From the NCBI GenBank assembly GCA_021647205.1, contig JAKIVD010000028.1, positions 1 through 47,778 on the forward strand: a DNA stretch of 47,778 nt. Direction: 5' to 3'. This document shows positions 35,826 through 43,074 of this stretch, piece after piece. The position numbers were made by a program, and so were the translations under genes. The notes beneath the pieces are model-generated. The model was given only the letters and a program-made list of their open reading frames with translations. It was not told the DNA's origin and did no database searches. How positions within the stretch are numbered: position 1 is the stretch's first letter; each line of letters opens with the position of its first letter. Origin of the DNA: Bacteroidales bacterium (GTDB lineage: Bacteria; Bacteroidota; Bacteroidia; Bacteroidales; F082).

Positions 35826-35982
35826 GCATTCCGCTGTCTGAAGTTTTTTGCTGTCGGAATTCGCAGTTCCGGACCAAAGAGCAGGAGGATTTGAAACCCA
35901 ATGCCCCTGAAATCCGGATTGCAAATTCGGATGAAAAGTTAAAAGAAGGCGCGTTTTACGTTAATCTGACAAAGTAACATTG

Positions 35983-36291
35983 ATGAACAAAATAAAAGCA
36001 AACGGGAACATCAAAAGTACAGCACAACCGGAAGGGAAAACAATCGAGTTTCCGGTTACTTTTGAACTGAAGGCCGTGCTGTCAGGATTGGTCAGCGATG
36101 CCGACAACAAAAAAAGCCTGACAACAGTTTTTATCAGGCTGAAAGTAAAACACGACTTTCGCCATAAAACAGTCAGCAGCAAAGGAACCTATGCCAGTTT
36201 TACTTATGAAGTAACTCTCAACAGCAAGCAACAAATGGATCAGCTTTACGCCGGCCTTAAACAACTTGAAGGATTAAAATTCGCTTTATGA
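35983..36291 (+). CDS. DUF493 (YbeD-like) domain protein
   Basis: 102 residues from ATG 35983; a TTG one codon earlier is also in frame but unlikely. The DUF493 fold is suggested by EFPVTFELKAVL near the N-terminus and by SSKGTYASFTYEVTLNSKQQ and LKQLEGLKFAL near the C-terminus. YbeD-type proteins are small ferredoxin-like-fold proteins of unknown or possibly regulatory function. It overlaps crcB by 4 nt (ATGA), so the two are translated together; a shared role is not established. Confidence 0.78.
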   Translation: MNKIKANGNIKSTAQPEGKTIEFPVTFELKAVLSGLVSDADNKKSLTTVFIRLKVKHDFRHKTVSSKGTYASFTYEVTLNSKQQMDQLYAGLKQLEGLKFAL

Positions 36292-36662
36292 TTTACAAGT
36301 TATCCGCCATTGCACTGGGTGGTGCCACCGGCGCTGTCCTCAGGTACCTCATCTATTTTTATTTCGATCGGCTGCACCAATCAGATTTCCCCTGGGCGAC
36401 CCTTGTTGTCAACCTCAGTGGTTCGTTTCTCATTGGTATTTTATGGGGGCTTTTCGACAAGTTTTACATTTCTCCCGGCCTGCGGATGTTTATTTTTATC
36501 GGACTGCTGGGCAGCTTTACAACTTTTTCCACTTTTGCCTTCGATATCCTCAGCCTCACCAAAGACGGTGAAATCAGGCTGATGCTGGCTTATTTGATTT
36601 CATCAAATGTACTGGGCATCGGACTTGCCTTTGCCGGATTTTATTCGTTCAGGTATTTTTAA
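36288..36662 (+). CDS. crcB: Fluoride ion channel CrcB/Fluc
   Basis: 124 residues, four membrane helices. Family motifs: GGATGAVLRYLIYFYF near the N-terminus, TLVVNLSGSFLIG (the conserved Asn) and GLLGSFTTFSTFAFD (the Phe box). Fluc channels export fluoride as antiparallel dimers. The start overlaps the DUF493 stop (ATGA). I saw no fluoride riboswitch upstream of the DUF493 gene. Confidence 0.95.
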   Translation: MIYKLSAIALGGATGAVLRYLIYFYFDRLHQSDFPWATLVVNLSGSFLIGILWGLFDKFYISPGLRMFIFIGLLGSFTTFSTFAFDILSLTKDGEIRLMLAYLISSNVLGIGLAFAGFYSFRYF

Positions 36663-36795
36663 GCTGAACGGATTTCCCCCTGATGAAAGTCCGGCAGACA
36701 GGCAGGGTGAAAAAAAGAAAAGCCTGCAGGTTTTGGACATCCAGGTTTCCTTCAGTCATCCCCTTTTTCATGGATACAATCTCGGCGACTAATCG

Positions 36796-36803
36796 TAACT
36801 TTG
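36796..36803 (+). promoter_or_regulatory. TAnnTTTG -7 promoter box for the conserved hypothetical gene
   Basis: TAACTTTG ends 24 nt before ATG 36828. The in-frame TTG at 36801 is part of this box, so it is not the start. Confidence 0.55.
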
Positions 36804-36827
36804 CCGCGTCGAACAATTGACAACCGC

Positions 36828-37403
36828 ATGCACGAAATAGAACCACATTACACCTGGCGCCAGTTGTACGTCGCCGCCGACGATCCACATTCCCCTTTTT
36901 ACGGGAAGGAATACAGCGAATTTGAGCTCAGCCAGACGATTTACAATTACTATATCCATCCCCAGTGGGATGCGTTTGGATCGCATACACTCTACCTGAA
37001 AATTCTTTTTGTAAATTACGACAGGCATTTCTGTGTGATTGAGTTGATGGGCGAATGGAACGACACCATTTACAACGACATTATGTTTTTGTACCGAAAT
37101 GTGATTGAAGAACTGCTGGCGAAAGAAATTCAGTATTTTATCCTGATTGGTGAAAACGTGCTGGAATACCATTCGGACACTGCCGATTACTACGAAGAGT
37201 GGTTCGACAACCTGGGAGGTGACGGATGGATCATCGGCCTGAACTTTCGCGAACATGTCATCAGGGAGTTTGCCGATGCCAATATTGATTACTACCTCGC
37301 CTTTGGTGGTGGTTTCGATGAATTGGCCTGGCGCAGCTTGCTGCCCGATCAATTGTTTGAAAAAATGGATAAAATGATAATGAAACGACTGGAAGGCTCA
37401 TGA
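36828..37403 (+). CDS. Conserved Bacteroidota hypothetical protein
   Basis: 191 residues from ATG 36828 (MHEIEPHYTWRQLYVAADD). It is rich in Tyr, Trp and acidic residues (EYSEFELSQTIYNYYIHPQW, GENVLEYHSDTADYYEEWFD, WRSLLPDQLFEKMDKMI), with no signal peptide or membrane helix. I recall similar proteins as conserved and functionless in this phylum and see no catalytic motif. It overlaps the acylphosphatase gene by 4 nt (ATGA), forming a two-gene operon. Confidence 0.82.
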   Translation: MHEIEPHYTWRQLYVAADDPHSPFYGKEYSEFELSQTIYNYYIHPQWDAFGSHTLYLKILFVNYDRHFCVIELMGEWNDTIYNDIMFLYRNVIEELLAKEIQYFILIGENVLEYHSDTADYYEEWFDNLGGDGWIIGLNFREHVIREFADANIDYYLAFGGGFDELAWRSLLPDQLFEKMDKMIMKRLEGS

Positions 37404-37675
37404 AACGGGAAGCTGTCATACTGAAAGTTTACGGTAAAGTACAGGGCGTCGGTTTCCGTTTTTACACCCAGCGCAAGGCGCAGGAGCTTGAACTGGACGG
37501 CTTTGTCCAAAATAAACCCGATGGCAGCGTTTACATTGAAGCAGAAGGCGACCGGGAAAAGCTGGAGGCTCTTATCCGCTGGTGTGATGACGGCCCTTCC
37601 TGGTCAAGGGTAAGCAAAGTTGAAAAACAATTTGTACCTGTTTTGGGGAGGGATGAGGGTTTTGTGATTAAATAA
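37400..37675 (+). CDS. acyP: Acylphosphatase
   Basis: 91 residues with the family motifs KVYGKVQGVGFRFYTQRKAQ (catalytic Arg in GFRF) and GFVQNKPDGSV (catalytic Asn). It hydrolyses acyl phosphates such as 1,3-bisphosphoglycerate. The start overlaps the preceding gene (ATGA). A hairpin lies after the stop, in the converging region. Confidence 0.94.
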   Translation: MKREAVILKVYGKVQGVGFRFYTQRKAQELELDGFVQNKPDGSVYIEAEGDREKLEALIRWCDDGPSWSRVSKVEKQFVPVLGRDEGFVIK

Positions 37676-37706
37676 ACTGATGGATTATTCCTCAGTTTCC
37701 CAGACC

Positions 37707-37731
37707 TTCAGGCCTGGGCCTCAGGCCTGAA
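37707..37731. terminator. Convergent-gene hairpin between acyP and mnmD
   Basis: Perfect 10-bp arms TTCAGGCCTG (37707-37716) and CAGGCCTGAA (37722-37731) with a 5-nt loop. The arms overlap the last codons of mnmD (minus strand). No T run on either side, so termination in both directions is possible but uncertain. Confidence 0.45.
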
Positions 37732-38398
37732 CCTCACGCCCGGATCTCACCGCCCGCAAAAACTCCCGTTTCCCCGGCGGACCGGGAAGCTTTTCGAGCT
37801 GAAAGCCGGCGGTTTTCAGCGCTCTTTTTACTGTTCCCTTGCAGGAATAAGTTGTCAAAATACCTCCCGGTTTCATTGCTTTTGCGATTTTTTTGAAACA
37901 GGCATCCTTCCACATCCCGGGCTGAACGTCAGGTGAAAAAGCATCAAAGAAAACAAGATCGAAATTTTTCACTGGTAGTTCAACATCCTGTAAACTTGTT
38001 GCTTTACATTCAAAAAAGAAATACTTGGTGATCTGGATTTGCTTGTTCGCCGGCTGGTGAATAGCAGCAAACTTTTCCGGATTCAGGTCAAGACGATCAG
38101 TATAATTGAGCCGGCTGATTATTTCCTGCTTAAGCGGGAAGGCCTCCACCGCAAAATAATTGATCCTGCGTTTGTTTTTTTCCGCCCAGCGTAAAGCCAG
38201 CAAAGCATTCAGTCCGGTGCCCAGACCTATTTCCAGCAATTCAATTTGTTCAATTTTTGAAGACAGGGCATCAAGGCCGGCCCGGACAAAAATATGTTCC
38301 GATTCGGTAATTGCGCCAAAAGTGGAGTGGTAATGCTCACCAGTTTCGCGGTGGAATAAGGTATGGGAGCCGTCGGAAGTAAGTATGGGTTTGTTCAT
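37721..38398 (-). CDS. mnmD: tRNA U34 5-methylaminomethyl-2-thiouridine methyltransferase, MnmD-type
   Basis: 225 residues from ATG 38398, one base after the preceding lipoprotein stop. SAM motif I is LLEIGLGTGLNALLAL (about 62-77); motifs VFFDAFSPDVQPGMW, GGILTTYSCKGTVKRALKTA and PGPPGKREFLRA follow. This matches the methyltransferase half of MnmC; the FAD oxidase half is absent, so it is the stand-alone MnmD form, which converts nm5s2U to mnm5s2U in tRNA wobble positions. Upstream frame extension to 38488 would read back into the lipoprotein gene and is rejected. Confidence 0.9.
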   Translation of the reverse strand: MNKPILTSDGSHTLFHRETGEHYHSTFGAITESEHIFVRAGLDALSSKIEQIELLEIGLGTGLNALLALRWAEKNKRRINYFAVEAFPLKQEIISRLNYTDRLDLNPEKFAAIHQPANKQIQITKYFFFECKATSLQDVELPVKNFDLVFFDAFSPDVQPGMWKDACFKKIAKAMKPGGILTTYSCKGTVKRALKTAGFQLEKLPGPPGKREFLRAVRSGREVQA

Positions 38399-38399
38399 T

Positions 38400-39710
38400 T
38401 TATTTATCGGGATAGCCCAGCCGCAGACAAACCGCCTGAATCGTTGCCGCCGATTCGAATTCTGCAATAAGGGTGTCCGCCGTTGCATTGAAGATGTTCA
38501 GGCGGTTCGCGGTAGCCAGGTAAATCTGTCGTGAAGCCTGATCGTATTTCAGGTCAACCACCTCGTCCGTTGTTTGGCGAAGCAGCTTAAGGCCTTTCTG
38601 TGTTTCATTAAACTGCCAGACATCCTTGCCCACCGCAATTAAATAAGAGCCTGTTTCCATGGGGCAGGATGCCGAGATAATTCCAGTTGCAAAATTGAGC
38701 GAAAGCAGGATGTCGTTGTTCTCGATATCGTAAAACTGGACAACACCGAGATTACCAATATTGCCCAAAACCAGGGCTTCGTTTTTCGACAAGGCCGGAT
38801 AGAACGCCTGCACACTCAACTGGCTCGAATGCTTCCGGACAAGAGCTGCCGTTTCTTTGTAAAAGATCAGCCATCCCCGCTCGGGGCCAACGAGGGAACG
38901 GTAATCTGCCACGACAAAATCTTCAAAAATCCCGATTTGTCCCGGAACAGAATCATAAACCAATGGTGAAACAAACTGCTCTTTGCCGTTGTCGGCCCTA
39001 AATCCCCAAATTCGTCCATTTCCACTTCCGATATAAATTAGTTGATCTGTCAGCTTCAAATCAAAATATTCCGGGAAAGGCATCTGGGCTTCTTTTTCCC
39101 AGGCAGTTTCCCCGGTGGGGAAACGAAACGCCCGTAGCCTATCCGGCGACTTTGTCGAAAGGTAAAGCTGGTCGTCAAGTTGCGAAACAGCCGCGCTGTT
39201 GAACGCGTTTGGCAAATCAATAAAAACCGATGAACCAAAGGCCGTATCAAAAAACAGCACCCTTGTTGTGCTCACCCCGGGGCGCGTAACCAGGTAAAAG
39301 CCTTTCGAAACAAGCTCCGGACCTGAAAACCGCAATTGCACAAAGTCGTTGCGCGCTGCCCCGCCATTTTCCGCTTTCACGCGCAGGTAATACGGCCCGC
39401 TTGTCCCTTCCGGTAATTTCCCGATGTACACATCGACTTCAAAATCAAATTCACCGGCAGCGGGATACAGGAAAACCGGCGTTGTCATGGGCACCTGCGC
39501 AGCGTTTTCGATGCTTATCCTGACCATCGTCAATGTCCGGTCAGAAGCAATGTGCAGTTTCACATGGATGGTGGCCGGCAAAACAACAAGGTCGTTTTCG
39601 AGCGGTGAAAGTATTTCAATCACCGGTGGCGGAACTTCCGTCTTCTTCCTGCATGAACCCACAGAAAACAAAACAGAGCAAACAACGAATATGGCCACAA
39701 AACTTTTCAC
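38400..39710 (-). CDS. Lipoprotein with Ig-like domain and propeller-like repeats
   Basis: 436 residues from GTG 39710, chosen because it gives a good lipoprotein signal (KSFVAIFVVCSVLFSVGSC, Cys at about 20). An Ig-like domain follows (about 28-125, PPPVIEILSPLENDLVVLPA ... PYYLRVKAENGG). The rest (about 135-436) consists of repeated beta-blade-like segments (SQLDDQLYLSTKSPDRLRAF, LTDQLIYIGSGNGRIWGFRA, YDQASRQIYLATANRLNIF), resembling PQQ/WD-type propellers. No enzymatic motif is visible. It is the first gene of an operon with mnmD (1-nt gap). GTG is the only reasonable start; confidence in the exact start is moderate. Confidence 0.75.
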   Translation of the reverse strand: MKSFVAIFVVCSVLFSVGSCRKKTEVPPPVIEILSPLENDLVVLPATIHVKLHIASDRTLTMVRISIENAAQVPMTTPVFLYPAAGEFDFEVDVYIGKLPEGTSGPYYLRVKAENGGAARNDFVQLRFSGPELVSKGFYLVTRPGVSTTRVLFFDTAFGSSVFIDLPNAFNSAAVSQLDDQLYLSTKSPDRLRAFRFPTGETAWEKEAQMPFPEYFDLKLTDQLIYIGSGNGRIWGFRADNGKEQFVSPLVYDSVPGQIGIFEDFVVADYRSLVGPERGWLIFYKETAALVRKHSSQLSVQAFYPALSKNEALVLGNIGNLGVVQFYDIENNDILLSLNFATGIISASCPMETGSYLIAVGKDVWQFNETQKGLKLLRQTTDEVVDLKYDQASRQIYLATANRLNIFNATADTLIAEFESAATIQAVCLRLGYPDK

Positions 39711-39784
39711 ACAAAAGTTTAAAACTAAACAAGGTAAAATTACCCAATTTTTTGTACTTTTCCTGAATCTTAAGCTACACTGCA

Positions 39785-40495
39785 ATGTTACATGATTTAG
39801 AATTGGAAAATGTCCTGTTTCTTGACATCGAAACCGTTCCTGCATTTGCAGATTTCGGACAGCTTCCGGCCCACTTCAAACGGCTTTGGGAAAAGAAGGC
39901 CGAACAACTGAGCCGGTTTGATGCGGACCGAACCCCCGACCAATTGTATGAGCGGGCAGGGATTTATGCCGAGTTTGGGAAAATAGTGTGCGTGTCGTGC
40001 GGGTACGAAAACGGGAATGAATTCAGGATAAAATCCTTTTTCGGGGATGATGAAAAGATTATGCTGGAAGAATTCGCTACCATGCTGAACCGGCACTACA
40101 ACAGCCAGCGGCATTTGCTCTGTGCCCACAACGGCAAGGAGTTTGATTTTCCCTATCTCGCACGCCGCCTGCTGGTCAACGGCATTCGCATCCCGAAGAT
40201 ATTAAACATTGCCGGGAAAAAACCCTGGGAGATCAAGCACCTCGACACCATGGAGTTGTGGAAGTTTGGCGACTACAAACACTACACTTCCCTGGAGCTG
40301 CTCACGACCATCTTCAACATCCCGACACCCAAAGATGACATCGATGGCAGTCAGGTGGGGCAAGTGTATTGGGTAGAAAAAGACCTGGAACGCATCGCGA
40401 CCTATTGCCAGAAAGATGTGCTGACCGTGGCACAACTGATGCGAAGATATCAAGGCATGCCGTTAATTATGGATGCAAATGTGAGGGTTCTTTGA
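39785..40495 (+). CDS. PolB-like DEDDy 3'-5' exonuclease
   Basis: 236 residues. ExoI is D14-I-E16 (FLDIETVPAF), ExoII includes D121 (AHNGKEFDFPYLARR), and ExoIII has Y207 and D211 (YCQKDVLTVAQL), giving the DEDDy set. The family (predicted 3'-5' exonuclease related to PolB proofreading domains) is common in Bacteroidota, probably acting on single-stranded DNA or RNA. It is divergent from the lipoprotein gene (74-nt gap). No polymerase domain is attached. Confidence 0.88.
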   Translation: MLHDLELENVLFLDIETVPAFADFGQLPAHFKRLWEKKAEQLSRFDADRTPDQLYERAGIYAEFGKIVCVSCGYENGNEFRIKSFFGDDEKIMLEEFATMLNRHYNSQRHLLCAHNGKEFDFPYLARRLLVNGIRIPKILNIAGKKPWEIKHLDTMELWKFGDYKHYTSLELLTTIFNIPTPKDDIDGSQVGQVYWVEKDLERIATYCQKDVLTVAQLMRRYQGMPLIMDANVRVL

Positions 40496-40501
40496 TGTTA
40501 G

Positions 40502-40653
40502 TTTGGCCAGACGCTTCCGGGCTCTGTGAACTTTTTCTTTGGTCGGACGCTTTCAGCTCTCTTTGGTCGGAAACGCTTACAGGTTTCTTTAGTTAGACTC
40601 TTCCAGGCTTCTTTAGTTAGACTCTTCCAGGTTCTGTGAACTCTGGAAGGTCA
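40502..40653 (+). repeat. Degenerate tandem repeat with palindromic end (about 24-35 nt units)
   Basis: Five related units of the type CTTTAGTTAGACTCTTCCAG, beginning near 40502, 40538, 40561, 40587 and 40611; the last two are nearly identical over 24 nt. The end (40619-40653) is the inverted counterpart of 34350-34384 (33 of 35) and itself contains CTTCCAG-N12-CTGGAAG. It fills the spacer between the exonuclease and the Cas4-like gene. Confidence 0.6.
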
Positions 40654-40684
40654 TTGGAAGGCCTTTAATTTTATATGCTGAAAT

Positions 40685-41446
40685 ATGGAAAAACACCTTT
40701 TATCCAAATCAACTTTCATCCGGGGAAACCAATGCCTGAAATCGTTGTACCTCAACAAAAAGCGCCCGTTTCTGCGCGACAGGTTAAGCCCTGAACAACT
40801 GGCTAAATTCAAACGGGGACATAAAATTGGTGAACTGGCGCAGCAGCTTTTCCCGGGCGGCATCGACCTGAAACCCAAATCGCCATCGCAGTACCGGAAG
40901 AAGGTCGTGGAAACAGCCGAAGTTATCCGAAACAATAGTTACCAAACCATTTACGAAGCTGCTTTTCAATATGACCGCCTGCTGATTTTACTCGATATCC
41001 TCACCAAAGAAAACGGGAAATGGACAGCCTGCGAAGTCAAAAGCTCCTTTCAGCTTTCGGAAACTTTCCTGCTGGATGCAGCATTTCAATTCTACGTGAT
41101 GAACGGACTAAATCTTCAACTGAAAGATTTCTTCCTGGTTTACGTGAACAGGGACTACGATTTTTCGGCCACGCCCGACCTGAACAAACTGTTCGTGAAA
41201 GAAAGTGTGCTGGAAAAAATACTTGGCCTTCAGGATTACATCCGTGAGCAGGTTGCCCGGGAGAAAGAAACTTTGTTGTTGGAAAAATCACCTGCCATCG
41301 AACCCGGCCCGCACTGCACCCGGCCCTACCCTTGTGATTTTATCGGCCATTGCTGGAAAAAAATTCCCAGGGAAGAGTGGCCGCATCCCCCAGAATCAAA
41401 TGAGAATTTTTACGAACTCCTTTCCCGCCTGGTTGGTTTTGACTGA
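40685..41446 (+). CDS. Cas4-like PD-(D/E)XK nuclease with Fe-S cysteines (short DUF2779-type)
   Basis: 253 residues. A PD-(D/E)XK core is visible: His46 (RGHKIGELAQQLFPGG), D104 (LLILLDILT) and E117-x-K119 (TACEVKSS). Cys17 plus C211, C217 and C223 (HCTRPYPCDFIGHCW) could hold a 4Fe-4S cluster as in Cas4, AddB and Dna2. The N-terminus resembles DUF2779 proteins (LLSKSTFIRGNQCLKSLYLN), which normally continue with a second, RNase H-like domain; here the protein ends after the cysteine cluster. No cas genes or CRISPR array are in the window. It follows the DEDDy exonuclease, so a joint DNA-processing role is possible. Confidence 0.82.
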   Translation: MEKHLLSKSTFIRGNQCLKSLYLNKKRPFLRDRLSPEQLAKFKRGHKIGELAQQLFPGGIDLKPKSPSQYRKKVVETAEVIRNNSYQTIYEAAFQYDRLLILLDILTKENGKWTACEVKSSFQLSETFLLDAAFQFYVMNGLNLQLKDFFLVYVNRDYDFSATPDLNKLFVKESVLEKILGLQDYIREQVAREKETLLLEKSPAIEPGPHCTRPYPCDFIGHCWKKIPREEWPHPPESNENFYELLSRLVGFD

Positions 41447-41455
41447 GCAGGCCTG

Positions 41456-42469
41456 TTATGCAAACTTTTCGATGAGTTCGACCAGGCGGCTCGAATAGCC
41501 CATTTCATTGTCGTACCAGGCCACCACTTTTATTAGTTTGTTTTTATCGCCCAGCACCGCTGTAAGGTTGGCGTCGAAAATTGCCGAGTGCGTATTTCCA
41601 ATTACATCTGCCGATACAATGGGGTCTTCGGTGTACTGCAAAATGCCTTTCAAACGGCCTGCTGCGGCTTCCTTAAAAGCGGCATTGATTTCTTCGGTAC
41701 TGGTCGGTTTTTTCAGGGTACCCGTCAGGTCGGTCAGCGACCCATTGGGCACGGGGACCCGGATGCCGGCACCCCCCAGGTTTTTCTCAAGATGCGGGAA
41801 TATTTTCCCGGCCGCCTTGGCAGCACCGGTACTTGTGGGGACAATGGAATAGGCCGCAGCACGCCCGCGCCGCCAGTCGTGGTGGGGGCCATCCACCAGG
41901 TTCTGGTCTTTGGTGTAGGAATGCACGGTTGTCATAAAACATTTTTCGATGCCCCACAATTCGTCCAGAATCATAATCAGGGGCGCCACATTGTTGGTCG
42001 TGCAGGAAGCATTGGATATGACAACTTCGTTGTGGTCGATTAAATGATCGTTCACACCCAAAACGATGTATGGCACATCGTCCCTCTCGCCTTTGGCAGG
42101 AGCCGAAATAATGACCTTCCCTGCACCGGATTGTTCCACATGCCTGATGGCCTGATGGCGTTCGACAAACTTCCCGGTTGACTCAATTACCACATCAATT
42201 TTCATTGAAGCCCAGGGAAGCCTGGCCGGGTCCACTTCCTGAAGCACAATGGTTTCTTTCCCGTTCACACGGATAAACCCGCCATTGTGTTCCACTTCAC
42301 CTTTAAATTGTCCCTGCACCGAATCGTATTTCAACAGGTGGGCCAGGTTGGCCGAGTCGGTAATGTCGTTCACGGCCACTACCTCCATGTTCTTATTTTC
42401 CAGTATCCTTCGGAAAGTCACCCTTCCAATGCGCCCAAAGCCGTTGATGGCTACCCTGATTTTTGGCAT
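41456..42469 (-). CDS. gapA: Glyceraldehyde-3-phosphate dehydrogenase, type I
   Basis: 337 residues. The Rossmann motif NGFGRIGR is at 10-17. Asp35 in VNDITD favours NAD+. The catalytic pair is Cys156 (SNASCTTNN) and His183 (TTVHSYT). The C-terminus has WYDNEMGYSSRL. It converts glyceraldehyde-3-phosphate to 1,3-bisphosphoglycerate in glycolysis. It is a single gene with its own promoter box, 9 nt from the converging Cas4-like gene. Confidence 0.97.
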   Translation of the reverse strand: MPKIRVAINGFGRIGRVTFRRILENKNMEVVAVNDITDSANLAHLLKYDSVQGQFKGEVEHNGGFIRVNGKETIVLQEVDPARLPWASMKIDVVIESTGKFVERHQAIRHVEQSGAGKVIISAPAKGERDDVPYIVLGVNDHLIDHNEVVISNASCTTNNVAPLIMILDELWGIEKCFMTTVHSYTKDQNLVDGPHHDWRRGRAAAYSIVPTSTGAAKAAGKIFPHLEKNLGGAGIRVPVPNGSLTDLTGTLKKPTSTEEINAAFKEAAAGRLKGILQYTEDPIVSADVIGNTHSAIFDANLTAVLGDKNKLIKVVAWYDNEMGYSSRLVELIEKFA

Positions 42470-42490
42470 TCGTTCTGCGTTTTAAGAAGG

Positions 42491-42498
42491 CAAATTTA
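42491..42498 (-). promoter_or_regulatory. TAnnTTTG -7 promoter box for gapA
   Basis: TAAATTTG on the minus strand, ending 21 nt before ATG 42469. Confidence 0.55.
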
Positions 42499-42665
42499 AC
42501 GAATTCGGCATTGCAATTTTTCTTTCAGGTAAAAAACCCTAAACCCGCCGGGTGGCCTCGCTCCCATCGGGTTGAAAAGTCCAAAACCCACAATCAAGTA
42601 AATCCTTATCCTCCACCTGACAGGACAAGTGATAAAATGTACGTTTAGCTCCGAGGAAATAAGGC

Positions 42666-42915
42666 TGGCCGGTGTGCAGGTTGACGACGGAGTCAGGTAC
42701 TAACAGAAGTGTGAATTAGCTATTAATGCGAAACAAGGGTTGGATTTGTAAAGCTGTTCATAATCAATTAGACAGGGCCCCAACTTTTCCAAAGTTCCGA
42801 ACTTTGGAAAAGTTAACAGGCTAATTCACAAAACTTAAGATCCACCCTTGATTCGCATTATTAAGCTTATTGTTTGATGGTTCGGGATTCTCACGGCACG
42901 CTAACCCACCGGCCA
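42666..42915. ncRNA. Candidate structured RNA or miniature inverted-repeat element
   Basis: Nested complementary segments: TGGCCGGTG (42666-42674) with CACCGGCCA (42907-42915). Inside, a ~160-nt hairpin (42714-42871) has near-continuous pairing of AATGCGAA-a-CAAGGGT-t-GGAT (42725-42745) with 42840-42859. Then AATTAG (42766-42771) pairs with CTAATT (42821-42826), and a perfect 15-bp stem (42782-42796 with 42800-42814) closes on a CCG loop. An asymmetric internal loop (about 20 and 13 nt) separates the outer and inner stems. The strand is unknown. It could be an RNA, a MITE or a REP-type element; no family was identified. Confidence 0.4.
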
Positions 42916-42996
42916 CTCCGTTAATGGCTCAGAATTAAACTGAGGAAGGTAAAACAAAGGAGCGCACTACTAAATCTTTTGCGTTTGCATAATTCT

Positions 42997-43020
42997 GTTT
43001 CAAGCGAGGACGCTTGAAAC
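42997..43020. repeat. Perfect hairpin GTTTCAAGCG-AGGA-CGCTTGAAAC
   Basis: Ten-base arms at 42997-43006 and 43011-43020 with a 4-nt loop, 55 nt beyond the adhesin stop (minus strand). There is no T run in the minus direction, so a terminator role is weak; a palindromic intergenic repeat is equally likely. Confidence 0.5.
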
Positions 43021-43074
43021 GGGGTTTCTTTTAAAGGCCAACCGCAACCCGCAACCTGTAACCTTCTCCCGTCC

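Larger units (their letters stand above)
42499..43074. other. Gene-free, structure-rich interval between gapA and the adhesin gene
   Basis: 576 nt without a credible gene. It holds the large nested structure at 42666-42915, the separate hairpin at 42997-43020 and a tract (42541-42600) of degenerate AAACCC/GGGTTG sequence. The flanking genes are both on the minus strand, and the block lies between gapA's promoter and the adhesin stop. Confidence 0.6.

Noticed and set aside
35826-35982. Fluoride (crcB-type) riboswitch upstream of DUF493-crcB
   Set aside because: I could not find the conserved riboswitch core in this spacer.
42666-42915. Retron msr-msd
   Set aside because: The long hairpin suggested it, but no reverse transcriptase gene is adjacent and the flanks do not show the expected a1/a2 arrangement convincingly.
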